NCBI GenBank assembly: GCA_026686845.1
Contig: JAIVEN010000015.1
Location: 16,535,501 to 16,599,500 of the forward strand
Direction of reading: 5' to 3'
From: Adenanthera pavonina
Taxonomy: Eukaryota > Streptophyta > Magnoliopsida > Fabales > Fabaceae
DNA: 64,000 bases
Below, piece after piece: positions 49,915-61,760 of the stretch. Both the position numbers and the translations under genes were made by a program. The notes under the pieces are model-generated. The model worked only from the letters and a program-made list of their open reading frames with translations. It was not told the DNA's origin and did not search any database. Positions within the stretch are counted from its first letter, which is position 1, and each line of letters opens with the position of its first letter.

Positions 49915-50371
49915 GTCAAGTGGGGGAGAATAATGGAAAATAGATAGTTTTAGATAATTAAGATTTTAAATAAAAATATTTTATTAGATATTAGATTATC
50001 TTTTAGATTTAATTTAATTTATTTTGAATTTATTAGAATTTAGATTTTATTTTTTTATTTGTTCATGTATTTAGTTTTTTGAATTATGATTTATCTTTTA
50101 TTTAAATTTAAAATATTTTGAAAAGATATATCTTATGTTAGGATTCTAGTAGGTCTAAGATTTAAGCTCTATAAATAAGAGTGTCATTACTCATTTACTC
50201 ATTTGGATAAAGACTTTGATTATTGATTTATGTTATAATTTTAGTAATTTCTCTCTGTCATTCAAAGTTCTTCCTTTTCTCCTTTCTTGAATTATTTCTT
50301 CTCTGTCTAGAGTTCTCCATTTTCTCTCTCCTTTTATTATTCTCTCTACCCTACACTTTTCTCGGTTCACA
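49915..50371 (+). mobile_element. Degraded Copia-type LTR, possible solo remnant
   Basis: AAGTGGGGGAGAATAATGG at about 49918 looks like a Copia polypurine tract joined to an LTR start. A TATA element (CTCTATAAATAAGAG, about 50167-50181) is followed by the CATTTACTCATTTGG-type leader sequence. The right end is approximately at TTCTCGGTTCACA. No coding domain was seen beside it. The borders are estimates. Confidence 0.42.
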
Positions 50372-52624
50372 TCATTATGCTTTTAAGTCAAATTATAATT
50401 ATATATTCTCTCTCATTCAAAATATAAATCTTATTTCTATGGTATTAAATATACTTTTACTTATTTTACCCTTCTTTGTAATTAAATGTAGAAGAAATAA
50501 CATACTTTAAATATATTCCCTTCAGTCCACAATATAGGATGTGGAATATATTTTTCTTTGGTCAACCATATAAGATGTAGGGACCTAAATGGACAATTTT
50601 ACCCTTACTATATTTAATTGTTTGAGTTGGTTACTTTTCTCTCTCCTATATTTGTAAAGCTCATAGGGAATTATTTAGTTTAATCATTTTAATATTCCTT
50701 CAATAAGTAGGGACAAATTTAAAATTTTTTGTATGTTTAAAAATATTTTTCAACTTTCTTAATGGGCATTAAAATCGGTCTTATACCCTATAATATGAAC
50801 AAAAATGGGTAATACGTTAAATATTAAAAAATAATATATTTCTTTTTACAGATTTAAGTAAAACTAAATTTCTTAATTTTTTTACAATTAATTAAATGAG
50901 TCTTATAGTTTGCACATATACACCTTAATGATTACTAATATTTAGTGAACGAATTAAATAGAATTAAGAGACAATTCGAGAATGGGATCATGAAAGAAAT
51001 GGTTGTTGAGATGTTGCCATTATTGGGTCACATGCCATGATCAATGAACTCCTTCATTAATTACTCACAATCCATGACGGCGATGAATTTTTTTTATTTG
51101 TCATTAATAATAATAAACGGTATCTTTAAAAATAATTATAGTAATGATTAAATAATATGATATTAATACCCAAAAGTGTTTAAAAAGCTTCAAAGCCTAA
51201 TCATCATAGAGACGTTTGGTCCGGTGGAGGGAATGAAGCAGCTAGTAATATCTACTACATTTATGTTTTTTATATGTCATTCAAAATTTTTACACACAAA
51301 TTAATAAAAATCATTTATATGTAAAAATTTATTTTAAATTTTTTAATATATCTTTCAATAAATAAAAAAATAAAAAAAAATTAATATTATCATTGACTTT
51401 TAAAAAAATAGATAAGAGTATAAATAAAAAATAATAATTAATATTATCTTAAAATTTAAATAAGATAATAAATAAAAATAAAAATTCTCTTCAAAATTGT
51501 TATGTAAAAAGGATAGAGGAAGTAATACCCAACCAAGGTTTCCTAATTCCCAAGGTAAAAGATGCATCAAATCAAAAAGTCGTTGCCGCAACTTGGAACA
51601 ACTGTGACTTGAGATTAAGTCACATCATCTTGAAAATAAAATAATGATTAAAAAGTAAGATTTTTTCTAAGAAAAACATAATAACATATCTAAAATTAAA
51701 TTTTCTCTAATGTTATGATATATATATATATATTCGATGATTACACACGTACAGACACGTGTCAACATGGGTCGACCAAAACCTCATGAATATTAATATT
51801 GTGACGAGTAATGTACAGTCACAAAACTGTATATAATAATATAACGCACAAAAACATATTCCGTTATAAGATGCTAAATTTGGCGTACTACAAAAACTTG
51901 AATTAAATTGTGCATAAAAAATAATTAAATATTGATGATCAGGTTTAATGGTGTAATCAAGGAGAAATTAACAAGACCTTGGGCGTGCATACATATTATG
52001 GGGGTATGTGAAGTGATATGCCCAGTAATTATTGGGATACGTGGAGTTGTCGTTTCCATGATGGCAACATCAGAGATACAAAGGTTTTACCTGTTGTAAA
52101 GACGACAAAACGACCAACCGATGGGGCCCCACCTCCCTGCACTTGGGTTGGATCATTAATCAAACGACGCGACACTTATCATTCGCTGTCATATTCCTCC
52201 ACGTCTACTCTTCACCACCTTGATAACTTCACCACCTCCTTCCATCCATCCCACTGGCCTTGAGCCTGCTAAAACCCAAAATCATATACGTAGAAAAATC
52301 TGATGGTCAAAAAACAAACTTAGAAAAGATCAACACCACATAATAAACCCGTTGTTTGGTACGAAGGATTTAGTGGGGGAGAGGAGAACAAATTTTCTGT
52401 TTTATTCTATTTCAAAATCAAATAAGGAAATGGACGTATTTTTCCTCTTCCTCCCTAGCTCCTTTCTCTTTTATTTAAAGAAGGAGGCAGGGAGAAAGGA
52501 AGCATTTTCCTTCTCTTTACCTCTTTTTCTTGGGTCTGAAACACAAAATTATGTACCTTGCAAAATTTGACAGTTGAAAAAGAAACTGAGAAAAGATTGA
52601 CACAAAATAAAGAAGAAAGAACAT

Positions 52625-52921
52625 TTTTCGTTTTGCATTTGTCAAAGTTGAGTTTGGGAAAATAACTAATAAGTTTGTCAGAATCAATTTTGAGTAAAAG
52701 CAGGGGTGAGATAGTTTTGGTTCCACGTTTGTTAAAGTTGAGTTTGGGAAAATAAGTTGTTCAAAACCAAGTTTAGGTAGAAGCAAAGGTTAGATAACTT
52801 TTATGTTAACTAGCTTTCTGATGTGTAATCTAGTTCACATTTTAGTGGGTCTATTCAGGGATACCAGACAAAACTAAGGTTTTGACTTGAAACTAAGTTC
52901 CAAATGCAAAACCAAACATGC
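52625..52921. mobile_element. MITE-like element with a repeated end motif
   Basis: The left end (TCGTTTTGCATTTGTCAAAG) pairs with the reverse complement of the right end (TTGGTTTTGCATTTGGAACT). The left-end motif, including AAAGTTGAGTTTGGGAAAAT, is repeated in direct orientation about 96 bp further in (52732-52752). Nothing coding. The superfamily is uncertain. Confidence 0.42.
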
Positions 52922-55285
52922 TCAAGCTCAAATATTACGTCCGTCCGTCCGTGGAGGGTCAATTGGTTTTGAAATGGATCTTTGAATGGCCCACCAAGAT
53001 TCGAATCCATGGGACCCGACCCTTCACACAGCTTCATTTCGTTTACCCCCTTGCAGTGTACCTTCATTTCTTCTCACATCAGCCATGCTGCTTTCCTTGG
53101 TTTTAACCCACTCCCACAACAACGCTTGTCGCTTGGGCTTATTTACCTAACACTAAACATCACGACTTGACCTTTCGCTTCTTCTACACTCATTTGTTTT
53201 TTCAAATCCTTCTCTTCCATTCAACGAAATTTAGTTATTTGTATCTCCACTTCACACGTATTCTGCTACACATTCACAAATATATTTACCTGTTTCCACA
53301 GAGACGAAAAAGACTTCCAAGCCTCGACAGGGCCTCGATCCATGCGCTTCACGGGGAATTCTCACTTGTTCCGACATCTTAATTAATTAATGCTGAAACA
53401 AAACCAATTCTCTTCTGTGTGGTGTCTACAGATCCTTTTTTTTTTTCTATAATATATAGGATTTTTTTTAAACGCAGTTAGATCCTTAAATTAGCAACAT
53501 TTCTAACATTTTACCGGGCTATCTATCTTTAAAATGTCATCCTGTAATTACATAAGAAACTGGCAAACCCAGACAATAAATTTGAATATCAAATATGTGT
53601 GTGTGTGATCAAAATTTCAATGTTACCAAAGAGATGCCTTTTAACTCGCAATAGGAAGCCTACAATTGTGGGAGACACACATACAAGCCATGGATACTCT
53701 TTCGTTTGTTGGAAAAGCTAGAACTTAATTAAGCAAAGGACTTGGTTTTTAATATGGTTTGATAATCATATATAGTCAAATTACAGACAAAGCCACAAGG
53801 TGTAGGGCACCTAGTTTTTTTAAGCGAAATTTTTGCTCTCCAATAATTTAATTACATTAATTAATGGTATTTCAAAGGCTGATCAATAACACAATCTAAT
53901 CAGTAAAGTAGAAGGGAAGAAGTGGTCGGTCATGTGGATTGCTTTAGAATTTTCTAGGACAAGGGCGCACAAAATTAGCAATGACCCGCATGCTCGTGTT
54001 TCCTCCTATCACTTTCTGATTTGAAGTATCGAGACCACATAAAGTGAATAACCACGCAGCTAATTTTGTCATCAGAAGAAACTTTGTTTGGCTTTATTGG
54101 GAAAATATGCAGCCCTTAATTAAGTGATATTAATTAACAATAATACGCTGTTGCCGCATTTAATTATTGGCGGAGATATATAGTTAGAAAGTGTATATGT
54201 GATCTTCAAAGATACTAGTGTAGAATATGTTTAGGTGAAACATTGATAAACTAGCTTATCTTGATGAATCTTCATCTCATTTTGTCAAAAAGCAATGGCT
54301 TTGAAAAGAGTCAGATCCATATTGGAAGTTATGGTAGGCAAGGAAAGTGATTTAATATATGTAAATGGTTTGAGCAATAATTTGGGCATGAATATCTCTC
54401 CATGTGTCGTGACTTTTAATTCCAACCAACCACCATTGATAATCACTCCAAGTTCCTTTAATCATGGAGTCCTGAGAACAGGAAGGCCACTCCAAGAGAG
54501 AACTTGCCTGCCGTTTAGGCTTTGTTTAATGTAAAGCACGTTGAATTGAAATGAATTAATTGCATCTTCAGACAATGAATTTGGGATAATGAAGTGGGGT
54601 CCAATCAGATTTGAGAGTTGAAATTGCATGCCTCACTCTTCCCCTTTCTCAACAGTGTTATCTAGAGTCTAGCCCTTGGTTGACGTGTGAGTGTGAGTGT
54701 GTGTGTGTGTCTTTCTTTTTTTCTTTTTTAATTTTAATTTCTCTGCTTTATGGCTCTACCACTTCTTTCTTTTTAGTATTTTTAATTTTAATAATTGAAA
54801 GGATGGGCGAAGATTTGGGGATGAGATGGTGTCACAAGAAACATAACTCAGAACTCCCATGTCCTTCTTGATGTGCGCAGTCAATGAACATTCCAACTCC
54901 AGATTTGACTATCAGTGATGAGTCATCTTCAATATTATTATTTACTATTATATATCCTGCAAGCAAATGTAAGCCTAACTTCTCTATTGAAAAAGTGAAT
55001 CAATTCAAAAGCATATTGTTTTGTTTATATATATATAACATATTCTTTTAGGCATCATAAAAGCAACCAAATTTCATAAAAAGAGCGGCGCGATTACCTT
55101 GGAAGATATTAAGTTAGACTGCTGGTTTCTGCATAAATTCTATAAGAAAGAACAAAACTATGAGCAAGTGGAGATGTATTAGAAGATAATGAGTAGTTTG
55201 TCCGTTGGGAAGAATTAAATATACATCATGGTTGCTTTTAGGCGTTGAAAAGTTTCTGCATGAGACAAATTTTCTACAGATTACA

Positions 55286-55309
55286 TAATATGTGTGTGTG
55301 TGTGTGTGT
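55286..55309. repeat. (TG)n microsatellite
   Basis: About 11 TG units in spacer DNA. Confidence 0.93.
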
Positions 55310-58106
55310 AAGTTTTCAAGTAATATCGTGCTTTACTTTAATTGTTATGTTAAACAGATATGAATGAAAGTGCAATGAACGTGGAGAGGCATTAGCCGGT
55401 TGACTTATGGCAGCCTAAAATGAGAGACCCCATTTTCGCATATCCATAATTGGAATCACATGGGGTTGGTTGGTTCATTATCAAACACTACAATCTGATT
55501 GGTTCCGAGAAGATATGCAGACATGCTTGGGATAAAGCAATATATAATCCTTAATATTCTGTAATTGAACTATTTTTTAAGTTTCATCAAATAAATGGTA
55601 TGTGTTGGCAAAAGGGAAATAAATAAATAAATGGTATAATTTTTTTTTGCCAGTGGTATGAATTGATACTTGAGACGCTGTTTTTTGTAATTGAAACCTT
55701 GTGCCTCATGTAATGGCCTTGCAGAAGACACTGAATCCATCGGGCCTTGAAGCCCGTCCACACGTTTCGCCCAAAAATAGAGGTTGCCAACCCATTGTCA
55801 TAAACTCAACCAGATATTCGTGAATGCCTTCAGTTTCCATAGCCTAAAAAATAATAGTTAGATATCAGAGTTCTCAGAAAAACACGATATATAATTTTAG
55901 TTTTAAAAAAATCCTGTTATTTTCTGAATAGTTGAAATTTTGTAGGGAATATACCTATTATATTTTTTATTAAAGATTAATAACAAATACGAAAATGATT
56001 GTATCTTCAAATTATTGATCTTTAGTTCTCAATTCTTCTCATTGCGCCCAAGTAAGGCATTGTAGGGGCCCTCCAACTTTGCGAAAATTGATTCTCTCCG
56101 TACCTCTAATCATTCACAACCTCCTCCTTGATGTAATCGAATGCCTAAAAGTGTCTATATAAATAGATAATACATTTTATTTAATAGTCTTCATTTATTA
56201 TTTTGAATGGAATACTATTAAAAATAAGATTAAAATACTTTAATACAGGTGATTAAATGAATATTCACCGTTTTAAAAAAAATTGTCACTTTATAATTGT
56301 GCACAAATATTAAGAAAACTAATAAATAGATTAAAAGTTACTTTCTCTTGTTTATATTATATGATATTTTGTATGACAAGTTTTTTATCTAAAATATATA
56401 GTGTTGGATATTTTTCTTTTCATTTTATCCTTATCTTTAATTATTTCTTACTCCTCATTATAACCCGATAATAGAATAAGGTATTTAATAAGGGTAAAAT
56501 AGGAAATGTTGGTACTTTTATATTGATTTTAGGTAAAAAAAAATGATATCCTTAATATATGTGTAATTTACATAAAATACCTTATTATAATCTGGAATGG
56601 AGGTAGTAATAAAATATTATTTTATTTTACTATAATATCTTTATTAATTACTATGTAATATTTTTCTTTTCATTCATTATTATTGAAAAGTAAATTTGTC
56701 AAAAAGTAATTAATGTTATCTTAACAATTATAAAGTGATAATTATTTTGAAATAGAGAAGATAATATATTTAGTTTAATGTTATAATCAACAATATTCCA
56801 TTGTTCAAATGGATGGACAAGATCGTGTATATAAACAGATAAATGTAAAAAGGTACTGAGAGGATCATATCCCGGTTTTGTGCACTTCTTGGAATGAAAC
56901 TCGACTTGTGGGTAATGACTGCTATATCTCTGGCTGAATCATCGTCTGTAATCATGTTATTTATAATTGGCGTACTATTCGTTTGTTATTATACAGGGTG
57001 TTATGCTCTATACCAACTATTAGCAGACAATCACGCCTAATTCATACGTCCTCACGAGTAATTATGCCCTCCTAATTCTCCTTTTAATTCGTTTAGCATC
57101 AAACCGGAGTTTCTGCACTGTAATTATGGCCGGCCGAAGGTTCTGGCTCGCACCATGTACCTCCCTGCAGCGTCAAACTACGCATTGATTGATTCATCAC
57201 GTGACTCATTTTCAATTGGACACTAAAATAGCACAATGTGAAACATTCTAGTCCAAGCTTGAGCCTAGTAGTTGTTTAGTGTAATTATATATATATATAT
57301 ATTAGATAATGCTTAAAAACCCCTAGCTAGGTGAGAGTAAACTCAGAAACTCCACAAGTGGTTAATGTGATATATGAAACAGAAGCTGCTCATTATTATA
57401 TAATGCCCCTGCTAGGCGTGGTTAAATCGAGCAGGATGATCCATACCCTAAATTCTAGCTATGATCAGGGCTTCACATGCTTGGCTCCTGGATACCCCAA
57501 CAGCCATATCCAAGGGTGTGACATCATTTCCAATAGTTTAAGCTAAGGCTCAGAGCATCACCAAGGACAAGGTTTAAAATACTCAATAAACTCACAAACC
57601 AAGGGGCAAAAACCAAATGGATCCCAGTTTCTACATTTCTTCTCGTATCAGTTTCTGGTTATATCCCAACCACGATATGCAAGTGCTTCCGAAACATGTC
57701 AGTGTCATTGGCAGGTAATAAATACTGACAGTAAATAAAAGGTACGTGACAGTGACGCATGGTTTTTCTTTTCTAAATCACACAGGCATACTTACATACA
57801 GACAAGGTCGAACTGACAACGTAATGTGTAAACTACAGATCCTGCATCACAACAAGAACTACACCACATTCTAAGCTATCCCTGTAGCTTATTACCCAAC
57901 ATTCACGCCATTACTACATAAAAAAGACACAGTAAATAATATCATGGTTAAGGAAGCTTAACATGAATTTTATCCAGTTCATCATGCATTCATTCCTCGC
58001 CTCCAAGTAATTATGTGTCCTTCAGCAGCTCCCCCACTGAGCCCTGAAAGCTTCTGATCCCGAACACAGTTTAATGGATAGCGTGAGTGGTCCTACCCAG
58101 TTCCTT

Positions 58107-60782
58107 TTACTTTTTTCTGGGACCTGCAAGAACGCCAAGAAAAGTGATCTTGAATCAGATACAGTAAGCAACAAAAAACAAACTAACTAAATATTACAGC
58201 CGTTAGATATTTTGTGCAGTATCCTAAAATTGCTTTACTTTTGCATCATCAGATAACCAGAAGTTGACTGGATATCAACTTCAGTTCCACAGTCAAATTC
58301 TGTTTAACTGTGGAAGTTACGGTTTATTTAATGACTACTTGGTATTTTCAGATTTCAGTTTTTCGGGTCTTTAGATATTTTGTCCCTAAGGTTAGTATAT
58401 TAATCCCTAAAATTTATTACATGAAACCCCAGAAACTATCTATTTCACTTTTTTGAGCTACTCAACTAAAAACATAAATTGTTCCGAGCAGTTAAGATAC
58501 GTGGTGTTAAACGGGGATACAAACTTAAACCAATGGCTTCAGAACTCTTCATGATCCTCATCCTCCTGCATGTTTCGACAAACATCCTGCAAAGAATTTA
58601 GACATGAGTACATGACCACCAGTGACAATCAAATTCAAATGATACAACTTCGTTTTAAAGAAAGACTTAGGGCCTGTTTAGTTTGCATTTTTGTAAACCA
58701 AACCATAGTTTCTAATCATCATTTTCTCATTTTTTATCCAAACAGGTTTTCAGTAAGCTTCTCTACTTTTATCCAAACTTCATTTTTGTAAATTGTGGTT
58801 ATTCTAAAAATACTTTTATACAAAGGCAAACCAAACGGGCACTTAAAGTGGCAAGCAAAAGCATCGAACCATGTCTATATTAAAATTATAGCAATGTGAC
58901 TTGGGAGCTCTGAACTCAAGCATATGCGTTGTTTCTCTCTTTCTTTCAAACACAAGACTAATTGCATAACAAGTTATAATAGATCAATCTTTCTCCTACA
59001 ACTTATGATGCCTCATACAACCTAATACTGTTTTAAAACAGCGGTGCTGCAAGAACACATCTCTAGAATATAAGGGCATCTTTGGTAGAGTTTTTGAAAA
59101 CAATTTTTCTATTTTTAAAAACAGAAAAATAAAAAACTTTGTTTGATAAACCTGTTTTTTATAAACTTTTCTGAAAAACAGAAAAATAAAAAAACAGAAA
59201 ACTCAGAATATCTTTAAGGTGTTTTATAGATTTTGTTCTGAAAAACACAAAAAAAGGTGAAAAACACTTACCTCATTAATGGTAAAGTTATAAATTTTGA
59301 ATAACTCATCTATCACTCACTAGTTATGATTTTGAGAACAATTATTTAAACAAATTTTTTTATTTTCTTATTTTCAAAACTTATTTTAAAAATTACAAAA
59401 CTGTTTTTAGAATAATAAAACAGAAAATACTATCAAACACACCTTAAATTTGCTATCCTTGAAGAATCCATTCTTTATAAATGAATAATAACTTACTCCC
59501 AAGGAACATCACCCACAAGCATCCAGTCACCATCCTTGTCCTCATAAGTAAGAACATATTCAGACCCACGAAGCAAATCCTTCATCTTGCTTTCATTCAG
59601 CATCTCCCTACCCAGAGTTCCATTAGATCCACATTGACCTGAAATCATACCAAAACAAGAAGTAACTGGATCCAGGCAAGCCAATCATGAATTGATTCTT
59701 AATAAGTTAAGTGATAAATTTCGTTGTATCAAATCAAAGCTTTTTCTTTTTTGGCCAAAAAAAGAAAAAATCAATGCATTTTCCATACCTATGGTAAAAC
59801 AACTGAACATCTTCTCCAGAGAAGAAGATAGTTCTGGATATGCACTGTAATTCCTCAAGTCTACTTTCCTCAAATATGGAGCACCATCCAGACTGACCTT
59901 GACAAACAGTGCTTTTCCATCAACTTCTTCAGCGTTTTTCGTAGTAGTAGCCAATGAATTTTTCCTAAATGATCTTATAGGAGGCCAACCCACAACCTGT
60001 GCCCTGCCACAAAAGCAAGATCAGATATCATTTTCATCATCAACGCCAAACTTAAGGCTCCAAATCCCCACTTTCCACTTACTTAGTAGCAGGTCTACTG
60101 CTATTATTTTCAGAACCATTATGATTTGGTTTGCTTTCGTTCACAACATGGGGCCTCTCTAGTTCCACCTTTGTTGGTGCTGCTTCTTTCGCTTTATCAA
60201 GTATAGAACTGGTTTTCAATCCTAAATTAGGAGAAGGTCTGGGTGGCAACATCGTATTACCCTCCGAATTTGCTAGGAATTGGCCCTGCATCATAGATGG
60301 GAGACTTATCAGTGTTTGGCTCAGCATTTGAAAAAGTACGTGTCCTTTGAGTGTATCAGATTGAAATTTACCTTGGAGAACTCATTCATAGCATCTGAGA
60401 ACCCTCTTTTGTTACCTAAAGAAACATTCTTTGACAAGCGGTGGTGATCATCATTTGAAGGATGCAAAGGAAAAAGTGGTTTTTCATTAAGTTGAGTTGA
60501 ACTTCTAAAGCATAGATGATCTGAGTCCTCTCTTTCTGGAGACTGAGATCCTGGAAGCCCAAGCCTCAGCTCCGTAGCTTTTAGGTTCAGCCTAGTTTTA
60601 CTCTCATCCGAGAAGGACGGGGCTGAGCTGTCGACTGAAGAACAATCAGATAATCCCATGTAGTTGCGTTCCGTCAATTTGGAGCTGTTGAGGCAAACCC
60701 TTTCCATGGTGGTTGAGGAGGCCAATAAAGTGACATTGGTTCGACCTTTGTCCTCCCCTATGCCGAGCAGCGGCGTAGACAT
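58107..60782 (-). CDS. IAA9: Aux/IAA auxin-response repressor, IAA8/IAA9 type
   Basis: Aux/IAA proteins bind ARF transcription factors and are degraded through TIR1/AFB when auxin rises. Minus-strand exons: 60372-60782, 60083-60285, 59789-60003, 59497-59638, 58525-58586, 58107-58123. They sum to 1050 nt, 349 aa plus stop, with consistent phase. Domain I is the EAR motif LRLGL at residues 72-76 inside LKATELRLGLPGSQSPE. Domain II, the degron, is VVGWPPIRSFRKN with GWPPI at 210-214, so auxin-dependent turnover is expected. Domains III/IV form a PB1 fold: invariant Lys240 in FVKVSLDGAPYLRKVDL, and the acidic cluster D310/D312/D314 in EDKDGDWMLVGDVPW. The long N terminus (LSDCSSVDSS, EKPLFPL, GNKRGFSDA) points to IAA8/IAA9, not shorter members; IAA8 and IAA9 cannot be told apart here. 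The end (AIGLSPRKK) is shorter than usual. The last exon contributes only 17 coding bases. Confidence 0.92.
58672..58840. mobile_element. hAT-like MITE in Aux/IAA intron 4
   Basis: 169 bp with terminal inverted repeats GCCTGTTTAGTTTGC and, at the right end, the reverse complement GCCCGTTTGGTTTGC (two mismatches). The flanks GACTTAGG and ACTTAAAG resemble a decayed 8-bp duplication. It lies inside the 910-bp intron 4 (58587-59496). Confidence 0.65.
59074..59443. mobile_element. Tourist-like (PIF/Harbinger) MITE in Aux/IAA intron 4
   Basis: About 370 bp. The left end GGGCATCTTTGGTAG and the reverse complement of the right end GGTGTGTTTGATAG are similar. Both ends abut TAA, the usual 3-bp PIF/Harbinger target. 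The interior is AT-rich, with repeated AAAACAGAAAAATAAAA. With the hAT-like MITE it makes up about 60% of the intron. Confidence 0.6.
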
Positions 60783-60788
60783 CAGAAT

Positions 60789-60845
60789 TCAGCCAGAAAA
60801 GCTACCTATTTTGGATACCCTATCTAACACAAACGCATTTGACAT
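60789..60845 (-). CDS. Short upstream ORF in the Aux/IAA leader
   Basis: An ATG at 60843-60845 opens 18 codons (MSNAFVLDRVSKIGSFSG) and stops with TGA at 60789-60791, six bases before the main ATG at 60782. It is out of frame with the main CDS. If the mature leader includes this part, most ribosomes would meet it first and could lower Aux/IAA translation. Inclusion in the mRNA is inferred. Confidence 0.4.
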   Translation of the reverse strand: MSNAFVLDRVSKIGSFSG

Positions 60846-61760
60846 TGTTCAGAGAAGAGGCACACTGCTCGAGTAATTTGACGATGTTACAACACACAGA
60901 ACCTTCAAGTCGGCATAAAAATTTGAATCAAAGCAACTCAAGCAAGAACAGCTAGCCACACTTGATTTAGAAATAAGCCCCACAAGTATTTGTCTGACTT
61001 TGAGTAATCCATTGAAGCATACCTCTGCTCACAGGCTATTTGCTTTGTCTCCATAACAAGAGTGAAACAAGCAATAATCGCCAAGTATTGATATTTAATA
61101 ACGCAAAGTTACCAACACTTCAAGATTTATAAGCAATATCTTCGAAAACATCAGGGATAAAATGACCGTAAGACAACATTCCTTTACACTTACAATACAA
61201 GAAGAAGGTCGTCTACCTCACAGTAGACTGGTCAGGTCTGTAAGCTGACAACGGGCTTCTACAGAAGAAATCAATAAGCACAGAAGGGAAGTAAAGGAGA
61301 TAGGAAATTAAGCGATGAGAAGCACATGCTTCTCCAGGTAACGACTATTCTCTCTTTGGTTCGTTAGAAAATGAAAGAGAAAACGAAAAAAAAAATTGAG
61401 TGACTAAGAAACACACCACTGAGTAAGAAAGAACCCCCCCAAAAAAAAAATAAAGGTCCTGACTACTGAAAGACTTTGAGAAGATGAAGAGTAATACAAG
61501 GTTGAAACAACGAACAACGAAGGCAAAAAGAATCGCAGAAAAGAACAATGAAATCTGAAACGAATGGCTCGATTTAACCCGCAAAACTTGGAAGCAAAAC
61601 TTAGAAGCTGAAGATTCATAACGTTTTACCTGAATATTAACAGATCAGAAAGCTGAATAAGTAGAATGACGATTGAGACTTTGGTTGAACACAGAGAAGC
61701 TGAAGCAGGGAAGGAAGAGGAGCAGAGAGCAAAAGACACTTCTCTTTTATGTAATTTGCA
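60846..61760 (-). promoter_or_regulatory. Aux/IAA 5' leader with probable 5'-UTR intron
   Basis: A good donor (ATTCAG then GTAAAACG; intron side from 61629) lies about 850 bases above the start codon. Acceptor-like sites lie near 60868 (CTCGAGCAG). The intervening sequence has no ORF of note. 5'-UTR introns are common in this Aux/IAA subgroup. The transcription start is probably near 61700-61760. Confidence 0.45.

Larger units (their letters stand above)
47665..58106. other. Long AT-rich spacer with transposon remnants and Aux/IAA 3' flank
   Basis: No host gene was recognised. The stretch holds MITE-like elements (48127-48408, 52625-52921 and several one-ended remnants near 48780-48900, 50513-50860, 51240-51520 and 56580-56610), a degraded Copia-type LTR (49915-50371), and AT and GT microsatellites. 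The last few hundred bases before 58107 should be the 3' UTR of the Aux/IAA gene. Predicted short ORFs here lack domains. Confidence 0.5.

Noticed and set aside
52018..52263. 81-codon ORF, Ser/His-rich at its end
   Set aside because: No homologous family recognised and no splice partners; probably chance ORF in spacer.
54295..54534. 79-codon ORF starting MALKRVRS
   Set aside because: No domain, single ORF between AT-rich stretches.
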